A stretch of 42,404 nt of DNA from Rhizobium bangladeshense (lineage in GTDB: Bacteria; Pseudomonadota; Alphaproteobacteria; Rhizobiales; Rhizobiaceae), in the NCBI RefSeq assembly GCF_001662075.1, contig NZ_LYPL01000025.1, forward strand, positions 1 to 42,404, given 5' to 3'. The position numbers and the translations under genes were made by a program. The notes under the pieces are model-generated. The model ran no database searches, was not told the origin of the DNA, and saw nothing but the letters and a program-made list of their open reading frames with translations. Positions within the stretch are counted from its first letter, which is position 1, and every line of letters begins with the position of its first letter. Shown piece after piece: positions 36,356 to 42,404 of this stretch.

Positions 36356-37063
36356 ATGAGGCCAGGACAGCAAAACAAGCGCGGTCGAGGGCGTGGTAAC
36401 AACAATAACAATGGCGGCGGCGGAAATAACAACAACAATTTCAACCGCAAGGGCGGCAATCCGCTGACCCGGACCTATGACAGTTCCGGCCCCGATGTGA
36501 AGATCCGCGGCACCGCCCAGCATATCGCCGAGAAGTATGCTCAACTTGCCCGTGATGCCCAGAGCTCCGGCGACCGCGTGATGGCCGAGAACTATCTTCA
36601 GCACGCCGAACATTACAATCGGATCATCGCCAGCGCCCAGGCGCAGATGCAGGAGCGTTTCCAGCGCGACGATCGTGGCGACTATAATGACCGCGATGCG
36701 GCGGATCGCGACAGCGACGATATTGATAACAGCGACAATGACGGCGATGATGTCGTTGTCGTCCAGCCGCCGCAGAGCAGGCAGCACCAGCCGCAGGCAC
36801 AGGCGCAGCCGGCTCCCGCTCCGGCACCTCAGCCCGAGGTCATCGATGGAACCGGCCCGCAGCCGGAGATCGAAGGCATTCCTGCCGAGGTCGCCATGGA
36901 CGAGGAAGGTTCCGCCGGCCAGCCGCGCGAACGCCAGCCCCGCCGCCGCAGCGCCGGCAACCGTCCCCGTCGCCCGCGTCGTGGCGCAGAAGGCGACGCC
37001 GCCTCGGAAGGCGAGGGCGCTTCCGCAGAGGCGCCTGTTCTGGCGGACGCCACATCGGAGTGA
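36356..37063 (+). CDS. DUF4167 domain protein, low-complexity, probably RNA-binding
   Basis: A 235-residue protein. A basic start (MRPGQQNKRGRGRG) leads into an Asn/Gly tract of two five-Asn blocks around four Gly (about 15-30). The DUF4167 core (about 38-100) follows, with NPLTRTYDSSGPDVKIRG and AEKYAQLARDAQSSGDRVMA, a helical hairpin. After it come an Asp/Asn-rich stretch, a Pro/Gln/Ala stretch, an Arg-rich RERQPRRRSAGNRPRRPRRG segment and an acidic end. Most of it should be disordered. RG-rich plus Asn-rich parts suggest binding to RNA, which is inference; the family has no established role. AGGTGA precedes the ATG. Confidence 0.85.
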   Translation: MRPGQQNKRGRGRGNNNNNGGGGNNNNNFNRKGGNPLTRTYDSSGPDVKIRGTAQHIAEKYAQLARDAQSSGDRVMAENYLQHAEHYNRIIASAQAQMQERFQRDDRGDYNDRDAADRDSDDIDNSDNDGDDVVVVQPPQSRQHQPQAQAQPAPAPAPQPEVIDGTGPQPEIEGIPAEVAMDEEGSAGQPRERQPRRRSAGNRPRRPRRGAEGDAASEGEGASAEAPVLADATSE

Positions 37064-37124
37064 AGGATTTCGCCTTTCCTTCGAGAAGAGGCGGACGTTC
37101 ATACCATCTGCGCGGATTTGCCTG

Positions 37125-37157
37125 AAAATCCCCGGCCTTGTGCCGGGGATTTTCATT
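37125..37157 (+). terminator. Rho-independent terminator after the DUF4167 gene
   Basis: A perfect 12-base stem (AAAATCCCCGGC, 37125-37136, pairing with 37142-37153) around CTTGT, continuing into TTTTCATTTTA. The clearest intrinsic terminator in the window; it isolates clpB. Confidence 0.85.
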
Positions 37158-37166
37158 TTACGGGCT

Positions 37167-37195
37167 CTTTAAACTGCTGGAACAGGCTACCATAT
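37167..37195 (+). promoter_or_regulatory. Candidate heat-shock (RpoH-type) promoter of clpB
   Basis: CTTTAAA (37167-37173) and CCATAT (37190-37195), 16 bases apart, resemble the sigma32 pattern CTTGAAA - CCCATNT. It begins ten bases after the upstream terminator and would give a leader of about 113 bases. ClpB is a usual RpoH target, which supports the match. Confidence 0.45.
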
Positions 37196-37315
37196 TCTCC
37201 TCGAACTGCTTCGCCCAAACCGAGAGACGGGCAAGCGCGGCCTGCCTTTTCAGGGGGTCGATCTCAATCATCGGTCTGCGCCTTGTAAGGGCAGGGCGAT
37301 CCATGGAGGTGGAAT

Positions 37316-39916
<2,601 letters not shown>

Positions 39917-39938
39917 CTTGAGCTGTCGGATGAATGAG

Positions 39939-39964
39939 AAATGGCGGCCTTGGCCGCCATTTTT
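39939..39964. terminator. Bidirectional terminator between clpB and the M23 gene
   Basis: AAATGGCGG and CCGCCATTT pair around CCTTGG, with TT after the plus-strand stem and T-rich sequence on the minus strand too. It lies between two converging genes, 22 bases after the clpB stop. Confidence 0.75.
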
Positions 39965-39985
39965 GTAGGCGCCCGGACACGGCGA

Positions 39986-41908
39986 CTACTTGCTCGCCAC
40001 CTGATCCGGTGTCTGGTTGTTCAACAGCGTATCGATGCGCTTGCGCTCATCCTCGAATTTCGCCAGCGGCTCGCCCTGCAGCGATTTGCCGCCGGGCAGG
40101 CGGATGCGCAGGGGATCGACCTTGGTGCCGTTGACGATCAGCTCGTAATGCAGATGCGGGCCGGTGGATTCGCCCGTCGTGCCAACCCAGCCGATCACCT
40201 GGCCTTGGCGGATCTTGGCGCCGGGCACTACGCCCTTGGCGATGGCGCTTTGGTGATTGTAGGAGGATTCATAACCGTTGGCATGGCGAATGATCGTCTG
40301 GTTGCCATAGCCGCCGGAATCCCAACCGGCTTTCTCGACCGTGCCGTTACCGGCAGCGATGATCGCCGTACCGCGGGGTGCCGCCCAATCGACGCCTGTA
40401 TGCATGCGGGCAAAACCGAGGATTGGGTGCCGGCGCATGCCGAAGCCGGATTTGAATATGCCGTTCGGAACCGGGTTGCGCAGCAGGAACTGGCGGATGC
40501 TCTTGCCGTTCTCGTCGAAATAATCGACCGTGCCGTCCTCGGGATCCTGGAAGCGGTAGAACCGCGTCTGCGTATCGCCGAAACGGGCGTTGACGTAGAG
40601 AAGTTCGGAATCCTCGGTTGCCTGGCCGGCACTGTCGGCGACGGAGAAGAACGCCTCGAGCGTATCCGTCGGTCTCAGCTGCGCCTGGAAATCGACATTG
40701 CTGGCGAGCAGCTTGATGATCAGCGCGGTCATATCCTTGGTCATGCCGTAGGAAAGGGCGGCGCGAAAGATGCCGTCATAGACGCGCGGCAGGTTCTGGC
40801 CGGGCGCCGGCGCGAAGGAATTGTCATCAAAGGCTGTGGCGATAGCATCCAGCATCGGCGGCTCGCTGCCGGACACATATTTGCCCTTGTCGTCGAGAGC
40901 CACGGTGACCAGATGGCGCGTGCCGCGATAGACGCTGGCCCGGATGATCTTTGCCTGTTCGCCCTTCTGGATGATGCCGATCCGCAGCACGTCACCTTTT
41001 TCGAGGTCGCTGACTCCCAACTGCTGGGCAATGATGCCGGCAATGCCATCGGCATATTGCTGCGGATAGCCGGAATCTGTCAGCGCCTTGGCGATGGGTG
41101 CGTCGACGCGCACCGGCAGGATGTCATCGGCGAATTCTTCGGTTTGCGGCGTGATCGATTCCGGTGCGGAGACCGTCATGTTCTGCTCAAGCACACGGGC
41201 GGAGAGACCCGCGGTCAGATCGACATCGGCATCCTCGTTGGAGAAACGACGCGGGTCGACGTAATAAAGCGCTGCGAGCTGCGTATTGCCGTCGGTCAGC
41301 ACGGAACCGTTGGAGCGCACATTTTCTTCGACCTCCTCGAGTGACAGGCCGGAGGCCATCTTCATACCGGTCTTGCCGGTCGGGAAGGCAATGGTTTTCA
41401 GGCTGACTTCGGATTCAACGTCGGAGCCATAAAGCGCGCCGGTGCGGCTTTGCGGGGCGGGCTGCGGCTCGTCGGCGGAGAAGATCGCCAGTGGATCGAA
41501 ATCGGGATAGTCCTCGGTCGCGACATGGTTGGCGGCCAACATCATCTTCACATGCGCGAAGGGCTGGCGGCGCACGACCTCTTTTTCACCGTCGTGGACG
41601 ACGGTCGAAACTTCCATGATCGCCCGGTCGGACGGTTTTGCGGCGATGGCGGGTGCGATCAGCCGGCCGCCGCGGACGACGGTCGTATCCTCATGCGCGT
41701 CTGCGACAGCACTCGCATAGGCTTCGGCGGGGATCGCCAGCTGCTGGCGGCCATCAAGGGCGGCAAACAGGGCGACGCCCATCAGGACGGAAGAGGTAAT
41801 GCCGGTGAGAAACGTGCCCGAAAGCCAGCGCAGAGAAACCTCGCGACGGTCGGGAGCGCGCCTGCCGTCGGCCAGAAGCGGAGGCTCGTTGCCCAACGAG
41901 CGGATCAT
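39986..41908 (-). CDS. M23 family metallopeptidase (LytM-type), membrane-anchored
   Basis: A 640-residue envelope protein. Residues 1-27 are cytoplasmic, one transmembrane helix spans about 28-48 (SGTFLTGITSSVLMGVALFA), and the rest is periplasmic. A long central region, with LysM-like or opacity-like folds I cannot name, leads to the C-terminal M23 domain with GMRRHPILGFARMHTGVDW (zinc His and Asp) and HLHYEL. Both metal motifs are intact, so it is probably an active peptidoglycan DD-endopeptidase rather than an EnvC-like activator. I chose the ATG at 41908 (GGAG six bases upstream); ATGs at 41911, 41923 and 41926 are close by. Confidence 0.88.
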   Translation of the reverse strand: MIRSLGNEPPLLADGRRAPDRREVSLRWLSGTFLTGITSSVLMGVALFAALDGRQQLAIPAEAYASAVADAHEDTTVVRGGRLIAPAIAAKPSDRAIMEVSTVVHDGEKEVVRRQPFAHVKMMLAANHVATEDYPDFDPLAIFSADEPQPAPQSRTGALYGSDVESEVSLKTIAFPTGKTGMKMASGLSLEEVEENVRSNGSVLTDGNTQLAALYYVDPRRFSNEDADVDLTAGLSARVLEQNMTVSAPESITPQTEEFADDILPVRVDAPIAKALTDSGYPQQYADGIAGIIAQQLGVSDLEKGDVLRIGIIQKGEQAKIIRASVYRGTRHLVTVALDDKGKYVSGSEPPMLDAIATAFDDNSFAPAPGQNLPRVYDGIFRAALSYGMTKDMTALIIKLLASNVDFQAQLRPTDTLEAFFSVADSAGQATEDSELLYVNARFGDTQTRFYRFQDPEDGTVDYFDENGKSIRQFLLRNPVPNGIFKSGFGMRRHPILGFARMHTGVDWAAPRGTAIIAAGNGTVEKAGWDSGGYGNQTIIRHANGYESSYNHQSAIAKGVVPGAKIRQGQVIGWVGTTGESTGPHLHYELIVNGTKVDPLRIRLPGGKSLQGEPLAKFEDERKRIDTLLNNQTPDQVASK

Positions 41909-42281
41909 CATTTTCTCCGTCATCATGGCAGTCGGGTCCGCGTCCTTGCATTTGACGTCTCTGGGAGCATTTTCTTGACCATCCTGGCTGGGCGAAAGAT
42001 GTGCATATTTTAGGCATGGAAGTCAAATCACGCAGTGAGGGGCAGTTTGCCCGCCTTTGCCCGTATGAATCGTGTGTCTGTTAAGACCAGCAGATTGTGA
42101 TGATGTCGGGGCGCGGGAGACGAAAGAGCGTTCTTTCCCGCGAAAAGTCGAAGAATGTTCACTTCTCCCGCGCCGTGAGGCCGGTCGGAATCCGGGAAAC
42201 GACCGCGTCTGCGAGACGTTCGAAATTTCATCTGCAAAAACAATCACTTGAAAGAAAAATGATTTTTTTCGAAAAGCGCTG
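41909..42281. other. Intergenic region between the M23 gene and the right-edge promoter
   Basis: About 370 bases with no convincing gene. It contains a small GAAAGA/TCTTTC hairpin at 42122-42137. The right part (from about 42237) becomes strongly A/T-rich with A- and T-tracts, which fits an UP element for the promoter at 42282. Confidence 0.5.
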
Positions 42282-42311
42282 TTGACTTGGAAAAGGGGTT
42301 GGTTCTATAAG
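42282..42311 (+). promoter_or_regulatory. Strong stable-RNA-type promoter, probably of an rRNA operon beyond the edge
   Basis: TTGACT (42282-42287) and TATAAG (42306-42311) are 18 bases apart (17 if read as CTATAA). The preceding 45 bases are A/T-tract rich, like an UP element, and the -10 box is followed at once by GCCC, a GC-rich discriminator typical of ppGpp-controlled rRNA and tRNA promoters. The 90 bases that follow hold no ribosome-binding site or start of a recognised protein. That an rRNA operon follows is inference; no rRNA sequence lies in the window. Confidence 0.6.
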
Positions 42312-42404
42312 CCCACTCACTGAACGAGGGCGGCGGCGCTGCTGGCGACGAAGTCTCTCGCTCTAAAGAAACTCAAGCGGATTGGCTGATGCTGGTTTGT
42401 GTTC

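Noticed and set aside
37282..37306. CTTG-type motif and CCATGG directly before clpB, as a second heat-shock promoter
   Set aside because: Transcription would start at or inside the ribosome-binding site. The motif at 37167-37195 leaves a normal leader and fits better.

Overview
The window looks like a core chromosomal segment of a Rhizobiales alphaproteobacterium, most likely Rhizobium of the leguminosarum/etli type. This rests on protein-level resemblance, on the high-GC codon use shared by nearly all genes, and on gene content: EI-Ntr (ptsP) beside lysC, a DUF4167 protein after prfA-prmC, a HIG1-type twin-membrane protein, a Flp pilin and a BioF2/CelD-like acetyltransferase. I see no insertion sequence, prophage, CRISPR array, plasmid replication gene or symbiosis gene.

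Layout. 1-5029: start of etfB (cut by the edge), rhomboid protease, PduO-type cobalamin adenosyltransferase, a palindromic intergenic repeat, HIG1 protein and SDR oxidoreductase on the minus strand; a YihY/BrkB membrane protein on plus; gluQRS on minus, overlapping it tail to tail. 5077-9935: AlkA-like glycosylase and HNH nuclease (+), dsbB and a YqaA-family membrane protein (-), a small hypothetical gene (+) and a CPA2 cation/proton antiporter with a C-terminal cyclic-nucleotide-type domain (-). 9936-10845: a small patch of short ORFs and a possible winged-helix protein beside tRNA-Leu(CAA). 10974-15977: an MFS exporter divergent from its likely TetR regulator across two matching operators, an aldo/keto reductase and an acyl-CoA ligase. 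15974-21561: a GNAT/BioF2 protein directly following a polysaccharide flippase, then secA. 21808-25923: periplasmic parvulin PPIase, argJ, a GNAT, mutT, a small membrane protein and an orphan Flp pilin. 25999-30123: a BioC/NDUFAF5-like methyltransferase (-), the run comF-grxC-nitrilase-DUF1178 (+), and ubiG (-). 30419-39916: lysC, ptsP, prfA-prmC, DUF4167 gene and clpB, all plus. 39986-41908: an M23 peptidase on minus. The last 130 bases hold a strong promoter with an A/T-rich upstream element and GC-rich discriminator, probably that of an rRNA operon beyond the edge.

Functional themes are housekeeping: protein export and envelope folding (SecA, PPIase, DsbB, M23 peptidase), translation termination (RF1 and its methylase), proteostasis (ClpB), amino-acid synthesis (ArgJ, LysC), nitrogen-PTS signalling (PtsP), redox and thiol repair (glutaredoxin plus Nit-type amidase), ubiquinone synthesis, and nucleotide or DNA repair (MutT, AlkA-like).

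I did not find a clear new multi-gene defence or mobile system. The best leads are the DUF4167 low-complexity protein between prmC and clpB, the antiporter-cNMP fusion, the small-ORF patch next to tRNA-Leu, the flippase-acetyltransferase pair, the orphan pilin pair, and the grx-Nit-DUF1178 run. Start codons were chosen by Shine-Dalgarno match and family start; several are GTG or TTG. Promoter and terminator calls are pattern matches by eye.
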